Notes: generated from the sequence alone by a model not told the origin. Shown: positions 1-9,769, counted from the first letter of the stretch. The stretch: 64,000 nucleotides of DNA from AP-15 sp963814805 (GCA_963814805.1 CAWFER010000033.1:62001-126000), one strand, 5' to 3'. Translations and numbers: made by a program.

Positions 1-158
1 TCCCGTTTACCGGCAACCTGGCCAGCCCGATCAAGGGCGCAAAGACGTTGACCGTCGCGCAGATGAAAAATCTCGAAGCTGGAAAATATTACGTCAATAT
101 CCATACTGCGGCCAATAAGGCGGGGGAAATCCGCGGCCAGCTGATGCCGGCGCAATAA
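1..158 (+). CDS. CHRD domain protein, C-terminal fragment (5' end outside window)
   Basis: The reading frame is open from the window edge (codons in frame 3) to a TAA stop at 156-158. The visible tail has the signature end of the CHRD domain: an alternation of Gly/Ala, the segment YYVNIHTAANKAGEIRGQL and a short terminal tail. CHRD domains occur in secreted or envelope proteins of bacteria and in animal chordin; their bacterial role is not well defined. Only about the last 50 residues are present, so a signal peptide or additional domains cannot be judged. An imperfect hairpin (182-208) lies just downstream without a T-run. Confidence 0.75.
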   Translation, partial: PFTGNLASPIKGAKTLTVAQMKNLEAGKYYVNIHTAANKAGEIRGQLMPAQ

Positions 159-618
159 CCCGGCCCTTTCTCCGATAACTTAGGCCGGCCCGGCAATCGG
201 GTCGGCCTGCCGGACATTCGAGGCGCAGCCGGGCGGTCTGAGTCGGATATCCCCGGCCGTTGACGGCGCCGCAATCAGCAGAGTAGCGTGCAGCGCAACA
301 CGCTGGTTGCGCGGCTGCGGTCAGTGATCGCGCGAAAGTCAAGCGCGGCGGCGGCGCTGAACCGGCAAACCACCCGGCGCGTCCTGCTCTGCATTGGCCA
401 GATCTCGGCAGACGGATCCGGCGTCGGACATGCGACCAGCTGACGGGCGGTCTCGGATTAGTCAATCGGCGCGATCGGTCAAGCGACGCTTTGCTTGGAA
501 CTTGGCGGCCGGCAGAGTGTTCATGTGTTGCGTCACTGGATGCAATTCCACTGCTGGGTGAAGCCTGCCTCTCGGTGATCGCTGCAGGACGACAGCAACG
601 GATCCGGGGGCTCGACAG
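159..618. other. Intergenic stretch, no supported gene
   Basis: No start-to-stop frame here has recognisable protein character; the minus-strand open frames are G+C-driven. An imperfect hairpin at 182-208 (arms AGGCCGGCCCG and CGGGTCGGCCT) follows the CHRD stop and could act as a weak terminator, but no run of T follows it. The promoter of the glycosyltransferase at 619 should lie in the last 100 bases; I see no strong -35/-10 pair. Confidence 0.5.
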
Positions 619-1652
619 ATGAAGATTGCGCAGGTTTCGCCGTTATACGAGAGCTGTCCGCCGCAACTGTACGGCGGGACTGAGCGGGTGGTTTCGCACC
701 TGACCGAGGAGCTGGTGCGCCAAGGGCACGAGGTGACCTTGTTCGCCAGCGGCGATTTGCAAACCTCGGCGACTCTTCGTGCGCCTTGCAAGACGGCGCT
801 TCGGCTCAATCCCGAGTGCCAGGACCCGATCGCCTATCACCTGATCATGCTGAATCGGGTGGCGCGCAGCGCCGATCAATTTCGACATCATTCATTTCCA
901 TGCGGACTTCCTGCACTTTCCGCTGTTCTCTCAGAGCCGCGCACAAAACACTGACGACATTGCACGGCAGGCTCGACCTGCCGGACTTGCCGCCCCTGAT
1001 CCGTGAATTTCCGCAGATGCCGCTGGTATCGATCTCGGACGCACAGCGCGCCCCGGTCCCTTGGGCGAACTGGCACGGCACGGTCTACCATGGGCTGCCC
1101 CCCGAGCTTTACCCGCCGGGCTGCGGCAAGGGCGGCTATCTCGCCTTTATCGGGCGAATCAGCCCGGAAAAAGGGCCGGAGCGCGCGATCGAGATCGCCC
1201 GCCGCGCGGGGATGCCGCTGACCATCGCGGCCAAGGTCGACAAGGTCGACGAAGCCTATTACAAGGCCAAGGTCGAACCGCTGCTCGACGATCCGCTGAT
1301 CGAGTTCATCGGCGAAATCGGCGACGGCGAGAAGGGTGCGTTTTTGGGCGATGCGATGGCGCTGCTGTTTCCGATCGATTGGCCCGAGCCGTTCGGGCTC
1401 GCGATGATCGAGGCGATGGCGAACGGGACGCCGGTCATCGCCTTCAACCGCGGCTCGGTGCCGGAAATCGTCGAGCCCGGGGTCACCGGCTTCATCGTCG
1501 ACAGCATCGAGGAGGCGGTCGCGGCGATCCCGCTGGCCAAGGCGCTCGACCGCAGCATGATCCGGCGCCGCTTCGTCGAGCGCTTTTCGGTCGAGCGGAT
1601 GGCCCGCGACTACCTGCGCCTCTACGACGAGGTGCTGCGGCGCGGGGACTAA
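619..1652 (+). CDS. Glycosyltransferase family 4 (GT-B fold), interrupted by two frame changes
   Basis: Probable retaining glycosyltransferase that moves a sugar from a nucleotide-sugar to a glycan. The N-terminal part reads MKIAQVSPLYESCPPQLYGG with the GGTERVV loop typical of GT4 enzymes. The C-terminal GT1-type domain has the lines IGRISPEKG and WPEPFGLAMIEAMANGTPVIAF, which contain the E-x7-E donor-binding motif. The frame moves from 1 to 2 near 876-882 and from 2 to 3 near 945-950 (an AAAA run). Removing two bases gives about 343 residues, normal for the family. The gene lies 63 bases upstream of an amylo-alpha-1,6-glucosidase, a pairing that suggests glycogen or another alpha-glucan as substrate (inference). 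The ATG start follows a G-rich segment that could serve as a weak RBS. Confidence 0.85.
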
Positions 1653-1715
1653 CGGGCAAAGACCGCGAGCCGCCGCCGCCGCTAACGACGACTGAAAGCG
1701 CCAAAGCAACCACGA

Positions 1716-3904
1716 GTGATGGCGCAAGCGGAGCCAGAGTCGAACGAGGCGTTTCGGTTTTATATCGAATCCGGCGCGCCGTTTCAGGAACGCCGTCCGC
1801 GCTCGCTGAAGCAGGGGCATACCTTCGCCGTGTTCAACCCGCGCGGCGACATCGTCGCCGCCGACGGCAGCCGCGACGGCGTCTATCACCGCGACACACG
1901 CTTCCTGTCGCGGCTCGAACTGCGCCTCAACGACTCGCCGCTGTTGCTGCTCAGCTCCAACGTGCAGGAAGACAACACCGTTCTCTCGGTGGATCTGACC
2001 AACCCCGATCTCAGCGCCGCCGGCCAGATCGTGCTGCGCGGCGAGCTGATCCACGTCAACCGGCGCAAATACATCTGGCAGAATTGCTGCTACGAGCGGG
2101 TGCTGGTCAATAATTTCGACGTGGTCGCGCATGATCTGACGTTGAGCATCGCGCTTCCGCGCCGATTTCGCCGATCTGTTCGAGGTGCGCGGGCAAAGGC
2201 GGCCGCGGCGCGGCCGGTCGTGGGTCGAACAGCGCTCGAACAGCGGCGGTGGCGCTGCACTATTTGGGGCTGGACCGGATCGAGCGGGTCACCGGCCTGA
2301 GCTTCGAGCCGGCGCCGACCCGCCTCGACGGCGACAGCGCGCGCTATGCGCTCTCGCTCGGGCCCGGCGAGGCGGTGCGCCTGGTGTTGCGGATCGCCTG
2401 CGACGACCGCCGATGCGGATGATGCTCTCGGCCGGCGCTTCTACAGCTCATTGCGGATTGCGCGCCGGGCAATGCGCGTGTCGAGCGGACGCGCCGCCAG
2501 CCGTCGAAAGCTCGAATTCGCTGTTCAACGAACTGGCGCGCAGGTCGGTGGCCGATCTCTACATGCTGGTCACCGAGACCGAGCATGGCCCCTATCCGTT
2601 TGCCGGGATCCCGTGGTTCAGCACCGTGTTCGGCCGCGACGGGATCATCACCGCGCTGTTCGCGCTGTGGATCGACCCGACGATCGCCAAGGGCGTCCTC
2701 CAATTTCTCGCCGCGACGCAAGCGCGCGAAATCGATCCCGAACGCGACGCCGAGCCGGGCAAGATCCTGCACGAGATGCGCGACGGCGAGATGGCGCGGC
2801 TCGCCGAGGTGCCGTTTTCGCGCTACTACGGCAGCGTCGACGCGACCCCGCTCTTCGTCATGCTGATGGGCGAGTATTTCCAGCGCACCGGCGATCTCGA
2901 AACGGTGCGGGCGTTGTGGCCGAATGTCGAGGCGGCGCTGCGCTGGTGCGACAGCTGGGGCGACCCCGACGGCGACGGCTTTGTCGAATACTATCGCCAA
3001 AACGACAAGGGCCTGGTCAACCAAGGGTGGAAAGATTCGCAGGATGCGATTTTTCACCAGGATGGCCGGCTGGCCCAAGGCCCGATCGCGCTGTGCGAGG
3101 TGCAGGGCTATGTCTACGCCGCCAAGCAGCACGCCGCGCTGATGGCCTCGGCATTGGGCCGGCCGCAGATCGCCTCGGCCTTGGCGCAGCAGGCCCACAG
3201 CCTTGCGCGAGAAATTCGAAAATGCGTTCTGGTGCGAGGAGCTCGTCGACTTATGCGCTGGCGCTCGACGGGGCCAAAAACCCGTGCCGGGTAGTCGCCT
3301 CTAATGCCGGGCATGCGCTCTTGACCGGGATCGCCGCCCCCGACCGGGCCGCGCCGCGTCGCCGAGACCCTGCTCGGGATGGCCAGCTTTTCGGGCTGGG
3401 GAGTGCGCACCGTCGCGGTGTCGGCGGCAAGGTACAACCCGATGTCGTACCATAACGGCTCGGTGTGGCCGCACGACAATGCGCTGATCGCCCTGGGTCT
3501 CGCCCGCTACGGGCTCAAATCGGGCGCGCTGCGCATCTTCAAGGGACTGTTCGAGGCCGCCGGATACATGGATCTGCGCCGACTGCCGGAGTTGTTCTGC
3601 GGCTTTCCCTGGCGCAAGCTCAACGCGCCGACGCTCTATCCGGTGGCATGCAGCCCGCAGGCCTGGGCGAGCGCCGCTTTTTTCGCGCTGGTGCAGGCGA
3701 GCCTCGGCCTCGGGTTCGATCGCGCCACCGGCGGGGTTCGGCTCGACCGGCCGGTGCTGCCCGACTTTCTCGACGAGCTTCAGCTGCGCCGGCGTGCAGG
3801 CCAGGCACGGCACGGCCGACATTCTGCTGCGGCGCTATGGTGAGGAGGTCGCGGTCACGGTCACTGCGCGGCGCGGCGAGGTGCCGATCGTCGTGTCGCA
3901 CTGA
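1716..3904 (+). CDS. Amylo-alpha-1,6-glucosidase / glycogen debranching-like enzyme, about eight frame changes
   Basis: Cytosolic glycoside hydrolase expected to remove alpha-1,6-linked glucose at branch points. The N-terminal part (about 1720-2150) matches the GDE N-terminal bis domain: a segment about a 'GDIVAADGSRDGVYHRDTRF' turn. The central and C-terminal part (2500-3830) matches the GDE_C (alpha/alpha)6 barrel: WFSTVFGRDGIITALFALW, then NQGWKDSQDAIFHQDG and YHNGSVWPHDNALIALGLAR. Successive conserved pieces lie in frames 3, 1, 2, 1, 2, 3, 1 and 2, and the true tail ends with a TGA at 3902-3904. Eight +1 steps explain all of these shifts and leave about 725 codons, the usual family length. 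GTG 1716 and ATG 1719 are adjacent starts in one frame. Whether the copy works in the cell depends on whether the shifts are real. Confidence 0.82.
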
Positions 3905-3983
3905 GCGCGGGCCCGGGTCGCACCGGGCGCAAGCCGGGTCATCTCGAGCGCAAAAGCGGCGGCCGAGCCGGCGCGAGCCACGT

Positions 3984-4764
3984 TCAAAAGCCGACGTTCA
4001 GACCGGCGACCGCCGGGCCGAAATAAGCCTGCGGTTCGGATGGCCGCTCGCCCTGCGCGTGCTCCATTCGGCTGACGCAGCTTTTGGTCCGGCCAAAAAC
4101 CGCCCGCCAATCGGCCGCTTTCGGCAGAGCGTCGAGCAGGCATTGATCGTAAACGGCATAGGTCCGCCCGACCTGGCAGCCGAAGGAGGGCCGGTCGCGC
4201 CGCGCCGCGGTCAGGATGATCCGGTTGGGCCTGGCCATCGCGCCGGCGGCAAAGCCTCCGGTGTAGCAGCCCGAAACGACGACCACCGTCGGCACCGCCG
4301 CGCAGCGGCCCGACAGGGCTCTGCGCAAGCTCCGCCGGCGCCAACGCCCGATGGGAGCGGGCGAGCCACAACCCGGCGCCGCGCTCGCCATGCGAGGTCA
4401 GGAATATAAAGCATCGCCCGCCCGGCCGCACCGGCAGCTCGGCGATGCGGCGCAGCACGTTCTCGACGGTAGCCGGCTCGACCCCGCGGCGCAGATCGGC
4501 CGGATCGGCGCTGAGCCGGTGGATGTTTTTGGCCGGGACTCCAGCGGCGGCGAGGCGCCCGGCAAGTGCGCGGGTGGCGTCGTCGAACACCGGCTCGGCA
4601 TTGTCGCCGGCAGCCAGCACCACCTGCCAATTGCCGAGCGGCGTCGCTGCTCTCGCGCCGAGCCCGGCCACAGCCAGCGCGGCGACGACAATCGCCAAGG
4701 CTCCAGCAGAGCTCGCCCAGGCTCCGGCGCAGGTCGGCCGCCGGCCGAAAACCCGATACCTCAT
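3984..4764 (-). CDS. Peptidase C13 (legumain-like, caspase fold) family protein, one frame change
   Basis: Predicted cysteine peptidase of the C13 family (legumain, GPI-transamidase subunit; clan CD). Starting at the ATG at 4764 the protein has a basic N-terminus and a hydrophobic stretch (about residues 15-38) that could be a signal peptide or anchor. The catalytic His is in LTSHGE and the catalytic Cys in VVSGCYTGGF. The C-terminal line FGCQVGRTYAVYDQCLLDAL matches bacterial C13 proteins. Reading moves to another minus-strand frame near 4,320, between the His and Cys motifs; removing one base gives about 259 residues. The gene faces the GDE gene and has no obvious partner. Bacterial C13 substrates are unknown. 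Confidence 0.8.
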
Positions 4765-4924
4765 CGAACCGGCCCTCCATGCCCAACACGCGGTTAGTGC
4801 TATACTGCGATTTGAACATGCCGGCGAAGCTCGGCCGCTGGGCCGCGGCGGCTCGGGCCCAACCGCAGGCTGAACGCTGGTCCCGCATATCGGCGGGCGC
4901 AAAAGCGGCAAAGGGAGAAACGCC

Positions 4925-5218
4925 GTGCCGACTTATATCATGCTCGCCAACTGGACCGATCAAGGCGCCCAAAAGGCAAAGGAGTCGCCGCGCCGGGTCG
5001 ACACCGCCAAAAGGGCGCTGGTCGATATGGGCGGCGAGTTCAAGGGCCTCTACATGACGATGGGCGATTATGATCTGATTGTGGTTTACGAGGCCCCCGA
5101 CGACGCCGTAGCGGCCAGGTTCACCCTGCTGCTCGGCATGCAGGGGACGGTGCGCACCAAAACCTTGAAGGCGTTTCCCGAGGCCGCCTACCGCCAGATC
5201 ATCGCCTCGCTCGGCTAG
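4925..5218 (+). CDS. GYD domain protein
   Basis: A 97-residue protein with the GYD family signature: MGDYDLIVVYEAPDDAVAAR in the middle and a conserved TLKAF segment near the end. GYD proteins are small alpha/beta domains resembling ferredoxin-like dimeric barrels; no biochemical role is established. The GTG start is preceded by GGGAGA (about 4915-4920), which supports it. It is convergent with the ice-binding-like gene; a hairpin lies between the two stops. Confidence 0.85.
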   Translation: MPTYIMLANWTDQGAQKAKESPRRVDTAKRALVDMGGEFKGLYMTMGDYDLIVVYEAPDDAVAARFTLLLGMQGTVRTKTLKAFPEAAYRQIIASLG

Positions 5219-5232
5219 AAGCCCGCCGACCC

Positions 5233-5261
5233 AAAAAGGGCGGCGCCCGAAAGCGCCGCCC
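5233..5261 (-). terminator. Rho-independent terminator of the ice-binding-like gene
   Basis: Perfect 9-bp stem: GGGCGGCGC at 5238-5246 and GCGCCGCCC at 5253-5261, with a 6-base loop. On the minus strand the hairpin is followed by five T residues (AAAAA at 5233-5237 on plus). This orients it to the minus-strand gene ending at 5287. There is no T-run on the plus side. Confidence 0.8.
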
Positions 5262-5286
5262 CAGTCTCGGTCGCCGGGACGCGGGA

Positions 5287-6171
5287 TTACTGGAAGCTTT
5301 GCCGCGCCCTGATCCCCACCAATGCCGCCATGCCGATCAGGCCGGCGATCAGCAGAGGCGCCGATGCGGGCTCCGGAACCGGCGTCGTGCTGCTGACCCC
5401 GCTGAAGCCGGTGCTGCCGAAGTCGGTGCGGCCGCTGCCGGCGTTGTACGCGTTACAATCGTTGGAGATGGTATTGTCTTGCATCGTGACGGCAGCAGTC
5501 AGCGAGATGGCTCGGCCGCACAGGATTTCGGCGTTGGTATTCAGCGCGACGGTGTCCTTGGCTAGGATGTTTCCAGCGAAGTCCGTGGTCGTACCGAGGG
5601 TCGCAGCGCTGCCGACCTCCCAGTAGATGGAGTCGGTTGAATTGCCGCCCTCCACGTTAACAACCGAGGCGCTGGCGGTGGTGAGCGTGCTCCCGATCTG
5701 GAACACGAACTCCTCGTTGGAGGCGCCGGCGAAGTTGAGGGTCAGCGTTCCCGTCAACTGAGCCGTCGAACTAAACGTATAGACCCCCGGCGTCAGCACG
5801 CCCACCGAGCCCAGGTCCTGACCCGTCAAATTGTCGGTAGAGGGCAGTCCCGCCAGGGTAGTAAACGCGGTTGAGGAATCAGCCTGAGCCCCCTGCGCAA
5901 CCGCGTTACCTATCTGATACGTTGATGCCCCGATGAGCGTGATATCCGACATCCCGGTGATCGACGCGGCCGGGTAAATGCCCACGTCTCCGTTGATCGT
6001 AGTCGGAGTAGTATTAGTCACCGAGGGGGTGGCGCCCAACACCGCGAACTGCTCTGCCGTACCGAGGAAAGGTGTGGCCGCTGCCGGGGTCGGTCCATAC
6101 AGAAGCGCCGCGAATGGGACAATCAGGGCCAACCGCGCATTACGCCCAACCAGAGTGCTGATCTTTTTCAT
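5287..6171 (-). CDS. Ice-binding-like (DUF3494) protein with PEP-CTERM sorting signal
   Basis: A 294-residue secreted protein. The N-terminus (MKKISTLVGRNARLALIVPF, then a hydrophobic run to PAAAT) is a signal peptide. The body has the DUF3494 beta-helix pattern found in ice-binding proteins (TAEQFAVLGATPSVTNT, INGDVGIYPA, LTPGVYTFSSTAQLTGTLTL, FVFQIGSTL). The C-terminus is a PEP-CTERM tripartite tail: VPEPASA, a hydrophobic segment, then RARQ. It is therefore predicted to be processed by an exosortase and linked to the outer surface or polysaccharide. An AAAGG 9 bases upstream of ATG 6171 supports this start over the in-frame ATG at 6204. No exosortase gene lies in the window. Its own terminator is at 5233-5261. 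Ice binding itself is an inference; many DUF3494 proteins are adhesins. Confidence 0.85.
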   Translation of the reverse strand: MKKISTLVGRNARLALIVPFAALLYGPTPAAATPFLGTAEQFAVLGATPSVTNTTPTTINGDVGIYPAASITGMSDITLIGASTYQIGNAVAQGAQADSSTAFTTLAGLPSTDNLTGQDLGSVGVLTPGVYTFSSTAQLTGTLTLNFAGASNEEFVFQIGSTLTTASASVVNVEGGNSTDSIYWEVGSAATLGTTTDFAGNILAKDTVALNTNAEILCGRAISLTAAVTMQDNTISNDCNAYNAGSGRTDFGSTGFSGVSSTTPVPEPASAPLLIAGLIGMAALVGIRARQSFQ

Positions 6172-6204
6172 TTCGAACGTACCTTTCGCGATAACAGAAT
6201 TCAC

Positions 6205-7037
6205 CGAGGCCGGCGAAGGACCGTCCTGGATTAGGCCGCGTCACCCTCATTTTGATCGGCGAGGGACCAACCTGATGGCCGCGGAGATGGAGGCCTGCTG
6301 CGCCGGTTGACCACCCTCGACCTGCTGATCATCTCCGAACCTCCCCTGGATTGCCGAGGGCTTGCTAGCCTCTGCGGCCCGTTCACCCATCAATGCGACT
6401 CATCGTCTCAGAAGCAAAATCGCTGCCAAACGTTCTGAACCATTGGAACAACTAAGTTCTAATGATTAACAGGGGCACTCGCGCCAGAACCCTGTAAAGG
6501 ATTCCGACGGTCCCGCCGCAATGGACAGCCGAGCAGTCCAGGGAAGTTTTCTCAGTCCAGCTCGTTAAGCGTCAGCGCCGAGCGGTTAATCAACGCTGAT
6601 GATTACCCAAAATCTGCTCGGAGATCCGAAAGCGTCAATTTTTTGGCCTCGCTGCCAAATCGCGACCGGCGCTCGAACTCAATTCTGCCTTTTTCAGGCG
6701 TAAAGAACTCCGACACCCGCGATAGCCGCTGACGCCGCTGGCCGCCGATTTCGCCGGTCTCAAGACCGTCGTCGCGGCTGCGGGCGCCTCGCCATTTTCT
6801 GCCTGGCGGGCCGAAGCCGATTTGTCCGTCGCCGAGTGTAAGGAAATTCGACAGGCCTCAGTGCGAGCCGCCGCCGTCGCCTTCACGGGCGCTGCGTCTT
6901 CGCCCTTTGGCGCCTGCCGATCGGAAGCGCTGGCGCGCCTCGATGTCGGGTCGCGGCCGTCGCCCACCCGCGTCAGGCGGAGCGGCCAACTCCCGGCCGC
7001 AGGTCGCCCGCGCGCGCTCGAACCTGAGCCGGTGCGC
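6205..7037. other. Long intergenic region, no supported gene
   Basis: About 830 bases between divergent-facing ends of two minus-strand genes. The part near 6,400-6,630 is less G+C-rich than its surroundings. Open frames at 6635-6967 (minus) and 6822-7178 (plus) have low-complexity Ala/Arg/Ser composition and no recognisable domain, and the plus frame overlaps the PPOX gene. The promoter of the PEP-CTERM gene should be in the first 250 bases; I found no clear sigma-70 or sigma-54 motif. Confidence 0.4.
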
Positions 7038-7475
7038 TCAGTCGAGGGCCAGCGGCTGGCCGTCGAGATCCTCGGCCCGCTCGATTTCGATCAGCACCGC
7101 GTAGCCGTTTTTGTTCGGGTCGCGGTCCTTCTCGGGCTGAACCAGACGGCGCCAGACCTCGTCATAGACGGGGCCTGATTTGTGGATCCGGGCGCGGCCG
7201 TAGAAGCGGGCGATGCCGCCCTTGGGCAGGATGCCGTCCTCGCGCAATTGCGGCTTTCTGAAATAGATCGTGAGGCGGGTCCCGTCGGCGAGGTTGGCGT
7301 TGGTCGAGCCCTTGCCGCGTTCCCACAATCCGATATGGGTGTCGTCATAGACCATGGCGCCGCCGCGCGGGGTGATCTGGGCGAAGCCGTTCGGCAGCAC
7401 GCTGCCGAGCAGGCACACATTCGCCGGGAACGCGGTATCGATATGGGATTTCAGGATCTTCGGAATTTTCGCCAT
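7038..7475 (-). CDS. Pyridoxamine 5'-phosphate oxidase-like (PPOX split-barrel) protein
   Basis: A 145-residue split-barrel flavin-binding family protein. The N-terminal strand NVCLLGSVLPNGFAQITPRG followed by 'GLWERGKGSTNANL' resembles PPOX-family proteins that bind FMN or F420; the true substrate is unknown. The GGGAGG eight bases before ATG 7475 supports this start over the longer open frame. It follows the N-formylglutamate amidohydrolase on the same strand with a 58-base gap, so co-transcription is likely. Confidence 0.82.
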   Translation of the reverse strand: MAKIPKILKSHIDTAFPANVCLLGSVLPNGFAQITPRGGAMVYDDTHIGLWERGKGSTNANLADGTRLTIYFRKPQLREDGILPKGGIARFYGRARIHKSGPVYDEVWRRLVQPEKDRDPNKNGYAVLIEIERAEDLDGQPLALD

Positions 7476-7533
7476 CGCAACATCCTCCCAATGCTCATGC
7501 GGGCTGATCGAGGGTAGAGGGCGGGTGGGCCGG

Positions 7534-8379
7534 TCAGCGCCGGTCCGCGGCAAATTCGCCGAGAGCGGCGATCAGAGCGGTGATGTCGGCCTTGAGCTGG
7601 GCAAAGCCGTGGTTCTTCTCCAATGTTTTCTGATCCATGTAGAGCGCCCGGTCGACCTCGATCTGCAGACTATGCCGCTGCGCCGCCGGGCGGCCGTGGC
7701 GCTTGACGATCTCCACCCCCTTGTAGATCTCGTTAATGCGCACGTCGTAGCCGCGGCCGCGCAGCACGCGCGCGACAAAATCGGTGAATTCCCTGGCGCA
7801 GGTGGTGCCATCGCGATCGCCTAGCACGAAATCGGCCGGCCGCCCGACATCCCGCGCGCTGCGCTTCGACGGCATCGAATGGCAGTTGACGTGCCACACC
7901 GCGCCGAACTCCTGGTGAAGACGGCTGCACGCCTCGTCGAGCACGCGATGGTAGGGGGTGTGGCAGCGCTCGATGCGGGCGAGGATCTCGGCCGCGGCGA
8001 GCTTGCCCTCGTAGATCGGCAGGCTCGGCCGGGCCACCCGGCGAACCAGGCCGAGGCCGGCCCGGGTCGAGTGCGACGGCCGCAGCGGAGACGGCCACAC
8101 GCCGTCGATCAGAGCCTCGTCGATGTCGTCGACCGCACGGTTGGCGTCGAGATAGCTGCGCGGGAACAGCGCCCCGATCAGGGTGGCGCCATGGGCCGGC
8201 GCCGCGGCGTAGAGTTCGTCGACATAGGCGTCCTCGGCGCGGCGCAGGGTTTCTAGCGCGCAGCTGAACCGGAAATCCTCCGGATAGTGCGATCCGCTAT
8301 GCGGCGAGTCGAATACCAGCGGGACCGGTGCGCCCTCCGGGTCGCGCCGCCACAAGACGCCCGGGATCTCGAAGCTCAT
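7534..8379 (-). CDS. N-formylglutamate amidohydrolase family protein
   Basis: Expected to hydrolyse N-formyl-L-glutamate to glutamate and formate, the last step of one histidine-degradation route, or to act on a related N-acyl amino acid. The 281-residue protein begins MSFEIPGVLWRRDPEG and has the family core VFDSPHSGSHYPEDF, 'RSYLDANRAVDDID' and 'WHVNCHSMPSKRS', which hold the expected His/Asp/Glu metal ligands. No other hut genes lie nearby, so a histidine role is not supported by context. The neighbouring argE and aspartoacylase-like genes also act on N-acyl amino acids. Confidence 0.88.
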   Translation of the reverse strand: MSFEIPGVLWRRDPEGAPVPLVFDSPHSGSHYPEDFRFSCALETLRRAEDAYVDELYAAAPAHGATLIGALFPRSYLDANRAVDDIDEALIDGVWPSPLRPSHSTRAGLGLVRRVARPSLPIYEGKLAAAEILARIERCHTPYHRVLDEACSRLHQEFGAVWHVNCHSMPSKRSARDVGRPADFVLGDRDGTTCAREFTDFVARVLRGRGYDVRINEIYKGVEIVKRHGRPAAQRHSLQIEVDRALYMDQKTLEKNHGFAQLKADITALIAALGEFAADRR

Positions 8380-8595
8380 CCGCTCGGCTCCGCGCCTGGA
8401 TCGGCGATCACGTCGGGCATCGCACACCATGGTAAAAACCGGAATACGCAAACCCGGGCGGCGCCCGTCCGGTTGCATTCCGGCGGCTGATTACATTTTT
8501 GCGAAGCGAATTTAGGAGATCGCGCCGCCACTCGGCAAGCGCCAGACTGTGCGCCGGCTCTGGCGCCCGGCCGCGGATGGGCTTAGGCTCGCAGC

Positions 8596-9759
8596 ATGAG
8601 CGCCGCGGCGATCGATACGGTCGAGATGGTGCGCCGGCTGGTCGGCTTCGATACGACGAGCCGCGGCTCGAACCTCGCGCTGATCGAATTCGTGCGCGAT
8701 TATCTCGCCGGCCTCGGCGTCGCCAGCGAACTGGTGTTCGACGAGACCGGCAACAAGGCCAATCTCTACGCCAAGCTCGGACCGGAAGGGATCGGCGGGA
8801 TCATGCTGTCGGGTCACACCGATGTGGTTCCGGTCGACGGCCAGGACTGGCGCAGCGATCCGTTTGCCGTGCTCGCCCGCGATGGCCGCCTCTATGGCCG
8901 CGGCACCGCCGACATGAAGAGCTTTCTCGCCGTGGTGCTAGCGCTGCTGCCGCGGCTCGCCGCGCGCCCGTTGCGGATGCCGCTCCATCTCGCCTTTTCG
9001 TACGATGAGGAGGTCGGCTGCCGTGGCGCCCGGCGGCTGATCGCGGCGATCGCCAACCGCCCGGACCGGCCGCGCCTGTGCATCGTCGGCGAGCCGACCC
9101 TGATGCAGCCGGTGACCGGTCACAAGGGCAAGCGCAGCTTTCGCTGCCGGGTGCACGGGTTCGAGTGCCACTCGGCCTTGGCCCATCTCGGGGTCAACGC
9201 GATCGAGGCGGCGGCCGAGATGGTCGCTCTGCTCAAAACCATGGCGCGGCGGCGGCGCGATCTCGGCCCGTTCGATCCCGAGTACACGCCCGCCTACACG
9301 ACGATCCAGACCGGCGTGATCCACGGCGGCACCGCGCTCAACATCGTGCCCAAGGATTGCGTCTTCGATTTCGAGTTCCGGCTGTTGCCGGGCGAGAACC
9401 CCGAGGCCGGAATCGGCGAACTGCGCGCCTTCGCCGAGGGCCGGCTGCTCCCCGAGATGCGCGCGGTCCGCCCCGAGGCGGCGATCGAGTTCGAGGAATT
9501 GAGCGCTTTTCCCGGTCTCGACACCGCGGATGATGCCGAGATCACCCGGCTGGTCGCCTCGCTGACCGGGGCCAACGCCACCGCCAAGGTCAGCTTCGGC
9601 ACCGAGGGCGGGCTGTTTCAGCAGGCCGGGATCCCGACCGTGGTCTGCGGCCCGGGCTCGATCGAGCAGGCGCACAAGCCCGACGAATTCATCGACCTCG
9701 ACCAGATCGCAGAATGCGAGCGGTTTATCGACAGAATCTTTGCCAGCATCGCCGCCTGA
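8596..9759 (+). CDS. argE: Acetylornithine deacetylase (M20 peptidase family)
   Basis: Hydrolyses N2-acetyl-L-ornithine to ornithine and acetate in arginine synthesis. The 387 residues have the di-metal M20 pattern: SGHTDVVPVDG (H74, D76), YGRGTADMKSF (D106), SYDEEVGC (E138, E139), VGEPTLM (E166) and a late QAHKPDEF His. The dimerisation insert (about 180-300) is present. It sits head-to-tail with the aspartoacylase-like gene, whose GTG start is 10 bases downstream, so the two are probably one transcript. A hydrolase for another N-acyl amino acid (for example succinyl-diaminopimelate) is less likely from the motif spacing but cannot be excluded. Confidence 0.88.
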   Translation: MSAAAIDTVEMVRRLVGFDTTSRGSNLALIEFVRDYLAGLGVASELVFDETGNKANLYAKLGPEGIGGIMLSGHTDVVPVDGQDWRSDPFAVLARDGRLYGRGTADMKSFLAVVLALLPRLAARPLRMPLHLAFSYDEEVGCRGARRLIAAIANRPDRPRLCIVGEPTLMQPVTGHKGKRSFRCRVHGFECHSALAHLGVNAIEAAAEMVALLKTMARRRRDLGPFDPEYTPAYTTIQTGVIHGGTALNIVPKDCVFDFEFRLLPGENPEAGIGELRAFAEGRLLPEMRAVRPEAAIEFEELSAFPGLDTADDAEITRLVASLTGANATAKVSFGTEGGLFQQAGIPTVVCGPGSIEQAHKPDEFIDLDQIAECERFIDRIFASIAA

Positions 9760-9769
9760 GGAGCCCGTT

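Noticed and set aside
619..4800. Programmed ribosomal frameshifting as the cause of the frame changes
   Set aside because: Sites differ in sequence and lack a common slippery heptamer or following pseudoknot; core genes that are never frameshifted elsewhere are affected.
6635..6967. A 110-codon minus-strand frame in the 6.2-7.0 kb gap
   Set aside because: Low-complexity Ala/Ser/Arg text, no RBS, no recognisable domain.
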